Part shown: positions 1 through 11,155 of the stretch, in pieces
Layout: each line of letters begins with the position of its first letter
How positions within the stretch are numbered: the first letter of the stretch is position 1
Source of the DNA: Hirudo medicinalis
Taxonomy: Eukaryota > Annelida > Clitellata > Hirudinida > Hirudinidae
Reading direction: 5' to 3'
DNA length: 64,000 nucleotides
Assembly (NCBI GenBank): GCA_011800805.1
Contig: MPNW01000212.1
Coordinates: forward strand, 1-64,000
Program-made: the position numbers and the translations under genes
The notes under the pieces: model-generated
The model's input: only the letters and a program-made list of their open reading frames with translations
Databases searched by the model: none
Told to the model about the DNA's origin: nothing

Positions 1-18
1 GTTCACTAATCCATTCAT

Positions 19-168
19 TCACTCGTTCACCAATCCATTCATTCACTGGTTCACCAATTCATTCATTCACTCGTTCACCATCCATTCATTCATTCGTTCA
101 CCAATCTATTCATTCACTCGTTCACCAATTCATTCATTCACTCGCTCATTCAATTCATTCGTTCACTA
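19..168. repeat. 24-bp tandem repeat built on the ATTC tetramer
   Basis: About six imperfect copies of a 24-base unit of the form CACTCGTTCACCAATTCATT plus CATT follow each other. The unit itself looks derived from an ATTC tetranucleotide, which also occurs as a plain run at about 541-570. Confidence 0.85.
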
Positions 169-749
169 AACATCTGCACTGAGTTGAACTTCCTAATGTT
201 AGAAATGTGATTGGCCGCCGAACTTCGTTTCCCTGCAGAGGTCAGCAGAATGACTCGATTTCTGAATGCAGGCACGAATTTCAATTGAGCAGATATATTC
301 GGTTGAATGCTGAATCACTTCTTGTTTGTCAATCTAACTTCAATAAGTCAGTCAATCAATCAATCAATCAATCAGTCGGTTGGTTGACTTTCAATCAATC
401 ACAGCATCAATCAGGTAGGCATGAACGTGTCAGTAAATAAGCAACAGTGTACTCTCAAATTTCTCTACCTAAAACACAGCAAGGTTTGCATTTATTTGTG
501 CACAAGATACACCTCCAGTCTTTCTTTCGTCCATCCCTTTTCATTCATTCATTCATTCATTCATTCATTTCACATTTTTTCTTCGTCCATTCATTCATCC
601 ATCCATCCGTCCATCAATCCATCCATCCCTCCTTCAAAACCGACAACAATATTTTCATGTCCAAACCCAGCTACAAGATTCATTCGTTGATAACGAGGCT
701 ATCGTTGTCGTATCGTGGGGTGTTTGTAATTACATGCAAAATAACAATT

Positions 750-930
750 ATAATAATCAACAACAACAACAATAACAACAACAATAATATTCATCATCAT
801 AATCATAATGATGATGATGATGATGATGATGATGATAATAATAATAATAATAATAATAACGAAAATGATAACAACAACAATAATAACAGTGATGATAACA
901 ATAATAATAATAAATGACAATAACAATAAC
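750..930. repeat. Compound trinucleotide microsatellite (CAA/GAT/AAT)
   Basis: Runs of CAA, GAT and AAT/AAC triplets lie back to back. They open artificial Asn/Asp or Ile/Val frames on both strands, which are not genes. Confidence 0.9.
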
Positions 931-1144
931 AATAAATGGCAATAATAAACTTCCTTCACATTTCAGACGGCATGTGACCTCCTGAATGCAAATGATTGGC
1001 ACACAAAAACAGTTCGGAACGTCTGATTTGATTTTAAATTCTTATTTATTCCCATTTTCTCTGCATTTGTCTTTCAATGCATGCGATGCCAAAGTCATTG
1101 ACACCTGATTCTGTTCGCTCGTGCAATTCACCAACAATGCATCG

Positions 1145-1345
1145 CCAATATAACACAATGCATTCTCCGAAGCAAAGCATACAAAATGCAATGCAACTTA
1201 TACAAACTACACTGCATCTCCAATATAAGACAATGCATTCTGAGATACAAAGCATACAAACTGCAATGCAACTTATACAAACTACACTGCATCTCCAATG
1301 TAACGCAACGCATTCGCCGATACAAAGCATACTAACTGCAATGAA
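1145..1345. repeat. 75-bp minisatellite, nearly three copies
   Basis: The motif CCAATATAA recurs at 1145, 1220 and 1295, exactly 75 bases apart, and the sequence between copies is highly similar. The third copy degenerates after about 45 bases and runs into an ATTC repeat. Because 75 is a multiple of three, a 107-residue frame stays open across it; I take that as accidental. Confidence 0.85.
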
Positions 1346-2499
1346 ACGAGCATTCATTCATTCATTCATTCACTCAAACATTCAAATGTTTACCTTTTGA
1401 AACTTCCTTTGCGAAGTCTCCCGAATCGAAATTCAGCAGGTACTCGATTTTACCGTCTTCTGTTTCCATGGTTTCAGACACAAAAAAAATAATAAAAATA
1501 AAAGGGGAGAAAAAAACAATTTACGAAACAATCGAGCTGAGCTTCGACGACGAACAACTACAATCTTCTGCGTGCAACGACGACAACAACAACAACAACA
1601 AAATTGATTCTTGAGCTGCCCTCCTGCTCACTAGCACATGACGACAGTACACCAGGGAACTGGTTTTTATAATTTCTCAGTTGTAACCGACTGTCGTAAT
1701 AAGTTGTATTCGTAGAGAACTCTGTCACTTCAAGAATTTCAACCGATATCTATCGTCTGGCAGGCGTATAAATTTAGAATGTCTCTTAATTTTGACGATT
1801 TAGTAGTTTTGAAATTAGGAAATATCTTCAGAATTGTCGAATCAGACGAGCCTAGATTCTACTTGAAGTGGCAGCTAATTTCGAACACCGCAACCTATCT
1901 GAGCGGTTTAAAAGTCGGCTCGAGTTAATAACAAGGAGTCTTTTCATGTCATTTTAAGCAGGTGCGTGCCAACACCATTGGTCGAAACTTTCGACCAATC
2001 GGGACGTTTCAAAGTTTTAAATATGTGATTTTTATATTCTAGTACCTGGTAACTCTAAAAAAAAAAAAACTAGTCTGAAATCGGGAGCTAATTTTAGATC
2101 GCAGCCAACGAAATAGATACGACCGATCAGCACCAGTCCTGCTTTGGAGCCTCAAGGATGAAATAAAAAATCGTTGTAGGTCGAAATTACTACTGATTTC
2201 AATCACAGAACTTTTATCTTTGGAGACGGTTTCGACCTTGATTCCAACACTTGTCACAGGTAAATAGGCTCTGACGCTGCCAAGTTCAAACGCAGAGGAA
2301 AGGTCATGTCATCGTGCGAGTCTGAGATCTTCAATAGATGAATTTTTCAATTGCTGAAATGCAATATTTGCTCCCAAGCATTTGGACAGGTCTCACAACA
2401 AATAAGCTATTAAAAAACTATTATTTAATCAATAATAAATATGTAGCGTCATTCCTGAGGTGGACACGAAGATTAGACGCCAAGGTACCCTTCAACACT

Positions 2500-2554
2500 A
2501 TTTTCCTCTAAGGGGAAGGCCGCCCTGGGCTCCGAGCCCCTAGCTACGCCTCTG
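2500..2554. mobile_element. Probable terminal fragment of a hAT-type DNA transposon
   Basis: Read on the minus strand the segment starts CAGAGGCGTAGCTAGGGGCT and continues through a C/G-rich stretch. This resembles the CAGNGGCGTAGCTAGGGG termini of many hAT elements in invertebrates. Only one end is seen; neither an opposite inverted repeat nor an 8-bp target duplication could be assigned. The assignment rests on motif memory only. Confidence 0.4.
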
Positions 2555-3654
2555 TTTGACACAGGTGCATTCCCTAACATATCGTAATGAACGCTCCATG
2601 AATATGTATGTCAGGTAGATATTAATATTCATACAATCGCTTCATAACTGGGCCTTCATAGTAACCACCAATGGGCGTTAAGCAAACAAGTGCATACCAG
2701 CATGGCTCCAGAAATTAAGTCTGGGATTGTTAAGGAGAGGTAAAACATGCTCCATCAAATTAATGGCTATTTTCAAAACGCAATTAATTGAAAACAATAT
2801 TTAATAATAATTATTAAATGCTCTAACAAACCTGTCGAGCTACTTAAGGTTTGAGACAGGTGCACCTCAACTTCTGTCGAAGAAAACCACCCAATGTCTA
2901 CTCAAAAACTCAGAGTCGTTCCGTTCCTCAGAAGCAAGAAAAAAAGCCGCTCAACAATCGCACAACAGCATCTTCACAGCAAAACAACGACAAACGTCAA
3001 TGAAATGATTTGAATGTGAGCACCTCGAGAGGCAAAAACGCCTCGAAATCATCGACCTGCAAACCGAATTGCATTCCGGTGTTGCGACGAAATAACCTAA
3101 AGATGTCCTAAAAAGCATCGGAGAGACCGACACGACGAGAACGAAACGAACGAGAAGCATCTTCGGAATACTTCAAATTTGATTGCAATATTTGGATGGT
3201 AGAAATAAATTTAATTCACAAACTCAGACGAAAAGGACGATCGGAGAGCAGCATCTTTTGGTCCATCGAAGGACTCAAATCGTCAACGATGCAAATCTCG
3301 AAATAAATTAGTGATCGTCGACGGACAAATTAACAACGGCAACCAATCTCGATCGAGCACTCCTGTGATTTATCGAGGAGGAAATAATTTAACGACAGAC
3401 ATGCTAAGTCTACGAGCTGAAATTCATCAACCGAACAAATCACCACGTGCGAGCACAAAACCGCCCGAGCGCAAAAAAAAAAGAAAAAAGATTTCGCCTA
3501 TTTGAAAAAACATTTTATTTACTTAATTGTAATCATTGCGAGCAGCTGGAAATGGAAGATCGAGAGAATGATTTTCAGCTCCCAAAAGAAACCAGGCGAA
3601 CGGAACGAATGCAAAACAACGTGGTTCAACCCATGATTCTACAATGATAGTCAT

Positions 3655-3990
3655 TGTTATTATTATCATCAATAACAATCATCATTATTAGTATCAATAA
3701 TAATTATCGTTATTATTATTATTATTATTATCAATAACAATCATCGTTATTATTATCAATAATAATCATCGTTATTATTATCAATAATAATCATCGTTAT
3801 TATTATCAATAATAATTATCATTATTAGTATCAATAATAATTATCGTTATTATTATCAATAATAATTATCGTTATTATTATCAATAATAATTATCGTTAT
3901 TATTATTATTATTATTATTATCAATAATAATTATCGTTATTATTATTATTATTATTATTATCAATAATAATTATCGTTATTATTATTGTA
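3655..3990. repeat. 25-bp AT-rich palindromic tandem repeat
   Basis: The unit GTTATTATTATCAATAATAA plus TTATC repeats with a 25-base period (for example TCAATAATAA at 3781, 3806, 3831). TTATTATTATCAATAATAA is close to self-complementary, so each unit can fold into a hairpin. ATT expansions interrupt the later copies. Confidence 0.85.
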
Positions 3991-4295
3991 AATCTTTTAT
4001 CATCATGATTCTTTTACATTCACAGATCGCATGCATTTGAAGTTATTAGACAATGCAAAGTTTTCAGACGACTAATTGACTTCCCGCTCAAACAAACAAT
4101 GGAAACTAAAAGCTAGTCACTACAAAACGACGACGAGAGGGAAAAAAGTAGAGATGCTCTCGACATTGGAAACGAGCGACGAACTTTAAAAACCGACCGA
4201 AGGATTCGGAGGACGATCGTACCGACCGATAAAGACCATCGCGTAACATTCAAACCCCGGCCACCGACCGGTCTCAAACCACTGGCCACCGACCG

Positions 4296-7200
4296 TCACT
4301 CGAGCTTCTTGAACCCGTTGGCGTTGTGGAGTCCGTCCCCTAACTTGAACTGCCTCTGCTGTTTTGGGGGTCTCTTGTAAGCCTGGACGTAGAAGTTGAG
4401 GAAGAGGACGAGGAAGATGACTGCATAAAGGGCGATCCAGTAGGTGAAGACGATCGGGTAGTTGCACTCCAAGTAGAACAGCTGAGCCGAGTGGATGCAG
4501 ACGACTATGAACTGAGTCTGACGAGGAGGAGATGGAGTAAATCATGATTCGAGATCATTGATCATTGTGGTGATGATGATCATCATCAATTAATCAATTA
4601 ATGAAAGGGCGATGGTTGCAATGATAAAAATTATGATAGCAACATTTAGATATTAATAGTGGACATGATAGTGGTGGTGATGGTGATGATCTATATTTTC
4701 GTCTATGTTGTCAGTCAGTTCTCTACAGTGCTTATGGATTTTCTGCGGTTAAAAACGTTATGTTGTCGTGCGAACTTCATTGGCGGATTTCTGACGAGTC
4801 GAGTCTTCTAAATATATCTGAATTTTGCAACTTTAACAGCAGGCTTGTTTGACATTTGAAGAAACAAATAAGAAGAAAGCTTTTTTTTTTTATCGAGCCG
4901 AACAAGCAAGCAAAATATAACTACAATTTGGGGCAAAAACAAAATTATATCAGTTCAAGGAGTAGTCCTAAGGGAATGACATCCCACTATCTAAACTGCC
5001 CATATCATATTTACAACTTAGTCATGCGTCTGTGGTAAATGATTGTAGATGGAGATTAAATTGAAGGACAGAATTAGTATTAAGACGAATTACTAAGTCA
5101 CTGAAACAATGGCGAGTCGATAATGCATGTTTTAAGCAAACAAGTTGAAGTTTGAAGGCAAATAAGTTTGGTTGCTGGGTTGTGGTGATTGGAATCGTAG
5201 TGATGGAACGAAGCTTGGACCAACCAAGATCAAATTGGTTGGATGATAAAGTCGCCGACAGTCTCGTCGACCTTCCCAAGGGAAAGTCACCGCCCATCCT
5301 CGCTCAAAAGATAAGTCGAGAGGTTGAAAAATCCATGCGACTTACATTCTTACAAATTACGTAATATCAGTAAGTTTCGTTCAGATTCTGCACTTACGAC
5401 TTTGAAATCATTCACCATCTCGTGCTCGGCTCCTCGGATTTATCTAAATATGCTGATAAATCTAAATATACCGATAAATCTAAATATACCGATAGAAATT
5501 GAATCGTCCACCTCGGCCTCAATTTTCAAACATCTGCATAAATCTCATTTACACACTGCATAATATTGATTTATTGATCCATTTCCACAAATACCACCAC
5601 AACTTTTTTATTTTTATATTTGCTTGTATAATTGAATAATATAATAAATTATGTAGCTTCCACATGGGCGGCCCAATTAGCCATCGATACAATACATCCC
5701 GCTCGGCCTTTGAGAGCCATGGGAATGTTTTGTGTTTGTACAAGCTCGAATTTTGGTTTATGTTTTTCTTGTGTATAAGATGAGCACACGAAATGAATAA
5801 ACGAATGATGGAGATGATGAGTGATGATGATGATGATGTTGATGACAGTGACACTAACAATCTGCATGGAGGTCATGTATCTCTTCCACCAGGTGAACTT
5901 CTGATAGGCAGGTCCCATGGCTGCCAATCCGTAGTAAATGTACATGAGGAAGTGGATGAAGGAGTTCAGCCATGCATGGAACGTCCCGAAACCACCTGAA
6001 AATTGTGACGGCAGTAATGATGGTAAGAAGAGATGAAGATAATAATGATGATGATGATGATGATGATGTTGATGATGATGATGATGATGCTGGAGCAGCA
6101 ATGTATGCAAGCCCTTGTCACTTGCATAATTTTGCACAAGATCACAAAACGGTCGCCTGTTCGATTTCAAAATGAGTAAGAAATTAACTTGCAGCATTCG
6201 GATCAATCAATGAGGAGCCAATTGATCCATTCAATTATGACTCAAATTAAAAGGCACTTTAAATCAATTAACTTAAATTATTATTACTGCCAGGCAGACC
6301 ATCACAGTCGATCCCTCACGAGAAGTTCAACGCACCCGGAACGAACTTGACCCCGAACCACCAGCTGACGGGCATGATGCCGTGGTGGAAAACGTGGAGG
6401 AACGTCACCTGGTTGTTCTTCTTCCTCAGCACGAAAAACACCTGCGGCATTTGATCGGAGCTCGTAAAGGTGTTCTCGAGGAGAATCGATCACGACACGG
6501 TCTCCGAATTCAAATTTCCATCGATTCGAGTCCGTGAAGTCGTGAAGATTCGGTCGTCGAGTCGCGATTGCAGAAAAAACAAAGTCGATTCATTCGCCGG
6601 CACGTGCGTTTTAGACGAGCAATCGAAAAATCGAAGTTATTCCCGCATTATCGCCGCTCACAAACTTAATCGTTATTAGCAGAATAATTTAAAATAACAA
6701 ATTCCAATTAATATAATCATTAATGAGCATTAATGAGCCATTTCAACTTACAGTGTCCAGCAGCTCGATAAATTTCGACATGTAAAACCACCAGCAGACG
6801 TTGACCATCTGAAAAGAAAGAGAAGTTAACGAACGATTAGCTCAATTCATGCCAACGATAATTCCGTCTATCGAATTTAATTAATTCCAGATAAATCAAT
6901 AAACAAATAAAATCACATCTACACATCCACCTCATGAACTTCAGATATTATGAGCATACATTGAGCTGTGTCGAATGTCATGATGTTTACTTTTTCAGTA
7001 AATTATCTGCAGGGTATGGCACCAAATGATGCCATAATTTCTGGATTTCAAAAAGAAAAACCCACCCTGATGGCCTGAGGAGACATGGAATAATCAACCA
7101 TTTGACACTTGTAGCTGTAACCAATGAACCACCCTGAGAGACCAAACTGAAAGTGAATGTCATAACAATAAGTTAAACAATTAAATTGCAATTTTGAAGC

Positions 7201-7756
7201 AAAACTAAATTAAATTACAATAATTAAGTTTTGAAGTTAATTGATCAATCCACCTCCATGAATATGTATCCAGACAGAAGAACCATGGCGAAATTGTAAG
7301 CGATGAGCAGTCTCCTAAACTCGTATGGAGGTCTTTTTTCCATGAACCGTGGCAGCAAAACCTCGACCACCACCACATACATCAGACATATTGCTAAGCT
7401 GAGCCATGGATTTGACATCATAGGGTAATTCTCGACCCTGGGATCTGCCAACACGTCTTGATTTGAAATATCCTCAAAAATATGAGTTAAACTAGGTATT
7501 TTTAAGTTAATGATTGGTCTGTCTTCAAGAAGTTATAAATGCTTTTTCGATTTTGATTGATTTATCATTTACTGTGAAGTCTTCAAGTTCCTATTATAAT
7601 TCTTCTGATCCAATTGGAGAAATCAAATATTTTAAGTAAGTCGCGAATCATGCCTCCAGAAATTAAAAGCTATTTGTCATTTCTAAGATGACGATTACCT
7701 GCTTTTCGGAGCATTTCATCGTAAAGACTAGACAGAGCTGACAGTGTTCCGTTCAT
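4296..7756 (-). CDS. Elongation of very long chain fatty acids protein (ELOVL1/7-like)
   Basis: Catalyses the condensation step that adds two carbons from malonyl-CoA to long-chain acyl-CoA in the ER membrane. Seven coding exons, in transcript order: 7754-7756 down to 7699, 7444-7254, 7146-7066, 6808-6752, 6441-6336, 5995-5859, 4517-4296. All phases agree and the total gives 283 residues, normal for the family. The start ATG at 7754 opens a short conserved N-terminus leading into ADPRVENYP, as in ELOVL1/7. The diagnostic histidine box HVFHH is at residues 145-149, preceded by FIELLDT and [15 protein letters not shown]. Several hydrophobic membrane spans are visible. The protein ends in KKLE, a KKXX-type ER retrieval signal. 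Its start is 344 bp from NUDCD2, divergently oriented. Family is certain; the subgroup (1/7 rather than 4) is a judgement from the N-terminus and the GVKF region. Confidence 0.95.
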
Positions 7757-8100
7757 CTCGGAGCAGAAACTAGGACAATAAAGCAGACCAGCCAGCCGAG
7801 AAAGGCTTCAAATACCTAAACTAGGGTGACACAACATACAAGACAAACACATTTACAAAGCGCATGTTTTAGCAGTTTATGAGCTTCTATCATTAAACAT
7901 ATTTTAATATTAATTTTAGCCACTTATTTATCAAGATTATTTTTATGATAAAAAATTTTAATAAATACATTTTTATTAAAAACAATTTAATCGCAACACA
8001 TTTATTTTTGTAACTTGACAATGAAAAATCTATTTTTTCCTCCTAACTATACAATTCCTAAATTATAAAATGCTTTACTTTTACTTTGTTGTTTTGAGTA
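7757..8100. promoter_or_regulatory. Divergent promoter region between ELOVL and NUDCD2
   Basis: The two start codons are 344 bp apart on opposite strands, so both 5' untranslated regions and promoters must fit here. The DNA is AT-rich; no TATA box at a convincing place and no CpG cluster is seen. Confidence 0.5.
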
Positions 8101-8876
8101 ATGTCGGACTTTGACGACAGGAGCGGCATTGTCCCGAGCGAGGCGCCGTGGGGGAGATGGTGGCAGACGATGGAGGACGTTACGGTCGAGGTGGTGGTTC
8201 CACAGGGCACAAGGTCAAAGGAGATAACTTGCACTATAAAGCCCTGTCATCTGCTTGTCACTGTCAAGGGGCAGACTGTCATCTCGGTAAACATTGACGC
8301 ATTATTTCCAAACAATGAGAACTTAATTTTAATAAATTCTTGTTTAATTTTTAATGTCAGGGAAATTTGTCAAAACCTGTACAGCCTGATGATTCTGTTT
8401 GGACTCTGGGTATTAAGAGAGTTTGGTTCTTTCTGTGTTTAAATGACTATCATCTTATTGAAAATCTCATAGAATAATAACTTAAATTGATGTAAACGAC
8501 GCCAAACTCAGGGTCACCATATTTCCATAGAACATGATTTAGAATCAAAAGTTGTTTTTTACACCAAACATCTTCAAACAGAGGATGGCAAAATGATAAG
8601 GGTCTTTCTGGCCAAGAGCTACAGGACGGCAGCAGACTGTTGGCCCAGTCTGCTTGAAGGACAGTATGAGGCCAATGCCTTGGTCCACGATCAGATGCAG
8701 CAGAAATTGACTCTCGAGAGGTTCCAAAGAGAGGTGACAACAATAATGTCAACGAACTTTCAGCTCTTGATAATTAATTGTGGCTTGTCATTCCATTTCA
8801 GAACCCTGGAATGGACTTCAGTGGAGCGGCCATAACCGGAAATTACCAAGACGGAGGACCCGTTTTGCCATCTTAG
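8101..8876 (+). CDS. NUDCD2: NudC domain-containing protein 2
   Basis: A small CS/p23-domain Hsp90 co-chaperone related to NudC, cytosolic and linked to dynein-regulator (LIS1) stability. Four exons: 8101-8286, 8361-8409, 8582-8733, 8802-8876, giving 153 residues, close to the vertebrate 157. The N-terminus RSGIVPSEAPWGRWWQTMED matches the family pattern (RSGVVPC.TPWGQWYQT). The CS domain runs from about residue 17 to 107. The conserved tail LTLERFQRENPGMDFSGA follows, with a C-terminal GNYQDGGP. Introns are 74-172 bases with clean GT-AG ends and matching phases. Identity is strong from the N- and C-terminal signatures. Confidence 0.95.
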
Positions 8877-9828
8877 GAAGAATTTGCTCCTCTATGGAAC
8901 AGCCCAACATCTTGCAACTCCTTGGGACCTGGGGAGCTCGCTTCTATTTTCACCGTCCAATATTCTTTGTTTTGGCGGAACTACTATAAAAGTGTTTGTG
9001 TTTAATAATTTAAACTAATTAGTTTAAATTTTGAATCGTGAATTAGTCTCCTAACAGTGTTAAGTATTAGATGCAAAGCTCTTAGTAATGCTGCGAATGA
9101 GTTGAACTTGAAGGAAATTCTGGTCGGTAGCCGCGCCAACTTTGTGCAACACCGAGAACCAGCGTCTAGTTCCAACTTTTTTCCTCGGTTTGTTCGACTT
9201 TCGTCATCGACTTAAATAACAAAAGCCTGGAGAAAACATGAGATGAACTGTTTTTGACCATTTTTTAATAAGACACCATCATGAAGTGAGTTTCATCGCA
9301 TCACTTACGACCGCATCATCGTCGAGGCCCAGTTTCGGACCCGCATCTGTATTTCAAGCTCGTGGAAGCAAATAATAAAAATTACATTTTAAGAAGAAAA
9401 ACTGGTAAAATATCCTCCCGAAGGCACAAATTGACATGCAAAAACGTCGTTAACCTGGGAGCGGAGTTGTTCATCTTAACAACAGCTCAAAATAAAACTT
9501 TGCACGATCAGCCATCCAAATTCCAGGAATGGTGTGTAAAAAAAAGGCAGACGACAACGGTGGTTTCCATGGCGACGCGACGGTAAAAAAGAACTGGTCC
9601 CACGAAGGCGCTCGCGTATATGAAATACATTCATGAGGAATGATTTAAATAAAGATTATTTGATTTGAAAAAATAAATAATCATAAACAATGATTTAAAA
9701 AATCCACGTAATGCTTTTGCGAAATATCAACTTCTTAATTATGAAATATGTGAAAATAGTCTGACGCCGATAATGAGCAGGCACGGGCGGTTCTGGCTTC
9801 CTCGGGACTGACCGAGCCACGGGGCACT
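8877..9828. other. Intergenic region between NUDCD2 and the PDZ-LIM gene
   Basis: This stretch contains the 3' ends of two convergent genes. Short frames here lack splice-site support. Around 9120-9330 base composition is more GC-rich than the surroundings but no protein signature is visible. Confidence 0.5.
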
Positions 9829-10765
9829 TCATCTTGCGTGGTCCCTGCATAAGAAGCGACCGTTCTTGTGGACGAATCCACTGTTCTGCAGGTTCACCTG
9901 ACACACCTGCATTGAGTGGAAGAAGAAAATCAGTGATGTTTGTCCGGTATTAGTTTATGTGCGAGCGTGCGTGGATTAGAAGCACGTGAGGTGCACGTGC
10001 ACGACACAGACAAGGGATCGAACGAGTCTTGAGAATCTGAACAAGGAGCAATTGAATGCTCGCTCAACATAAACACGTCGCAGTCCATTGCCTTGGGAAT
10101 TCTCAATAAGCAAATTCATCGTCTGTCTCCGCCAATCCATCCGCCGATTGTTTACGTCACACCAGCTCAGTGAATACCAACTAGCTCGATAAACAATTGA
10201 GTATTTATTGTAGGATAGAATTCAGTAAACAGTTATTTTAAACCTTGAATGTTAAACAAGTCCGACACGAAACAGTTACAATTGTCACAATAACAAGGCC
10301 TTATCCTACACCCCCTCAGCAGCCCAAGCCAATATTTACAGACGCCCAGAAAGCATCATGATCGTGACCACCCAGTGACATCATCATCATCATCACCACC
10401 ACCACGATAACATTTTATCCTCGGCTGGCGATGGCGTGTTGGATTGTTGAGTAAGACAGTCATCCTCAGACAAGGAAGGGAACATTCCATTGTAATTAAA
10501 AAGGAAAACATTCCATTGGAAGGAATCCATTCCTTGGCATCCGTTCTCGAATTTCTCACATTCAGAGCAGAGATTGTGTCGATTAGCCAGTTAGTCAGCC
10601 TCAGTTGTTAATTGCTGGATTAGTTAGGAATAATAATTGCTTAGCGAATTATTCTTTTTTTTTTCTATCTGCCTGTCTAGCTGGTTATTCTATGGTTAGA
10701 AGGTTGTTTCAAACTTGATTCTCATCAATCGTCTGTGGGAAACCTCTAAATTAGTTTAACCCGAC

Positions 10766-10821
<56 letters not shown>

Positions 10822-11061
10822 CATCATCATCACCATTATAATTATTGTTATTATTACGTAAATCAGTATCAGCCGGGCGTCCATTCATGTTACATTCAGT
10901 TCATCGTGAGCTAAATATCTAATTTAGAATATATGAAAAGATAATAATAATAATAATAATAATAATAATAGTAAATAATATAAAAGTAATGAATGAATGA
11001 ATGAATGAATGAATGAATGAATGAATGAATGAATGAATGAATGAATGAATGAATGAATGAN

Positions 11062-11155
<94 letters not shown>

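Larger units (their letters stand above)
1..4295. other. Repeat-rich intergenic region, no gene recognised
   Basis: No exon with convincing splice sites or recognisable protein similarity was found on either strand. The segment holds tandem repeats (listed separately), a probable hAT-type transposon end near 2500-2554, and otherwise AT-rich unique sequence. The only open frames are low-complexity shadows of the repeats or short frames without codon structure. The 3' end of the elongase gene on the minus strand begins at 4296, so part of 3640-4295 may be its 3' untranslated region. Confidence 0.6.

Noticed and set aside
1..168. CRISPR-like or satellite origin for the 24-bp repeat
   Set aside because: The copies are contiguous with no unique spacers and reduce to an ATTC tetramer; this is a eukaryotic genome.
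699..1002. Open frames rich in Ile/Val or Tyr/Cys on the minus strand
   Set aside because: They are pure products of CAA, GAT and AAT triplet repeats; similar frames recur at every microsatellite in the window (10.9-11.2, 15.1, 57.4, 62.5-63.1 kb).
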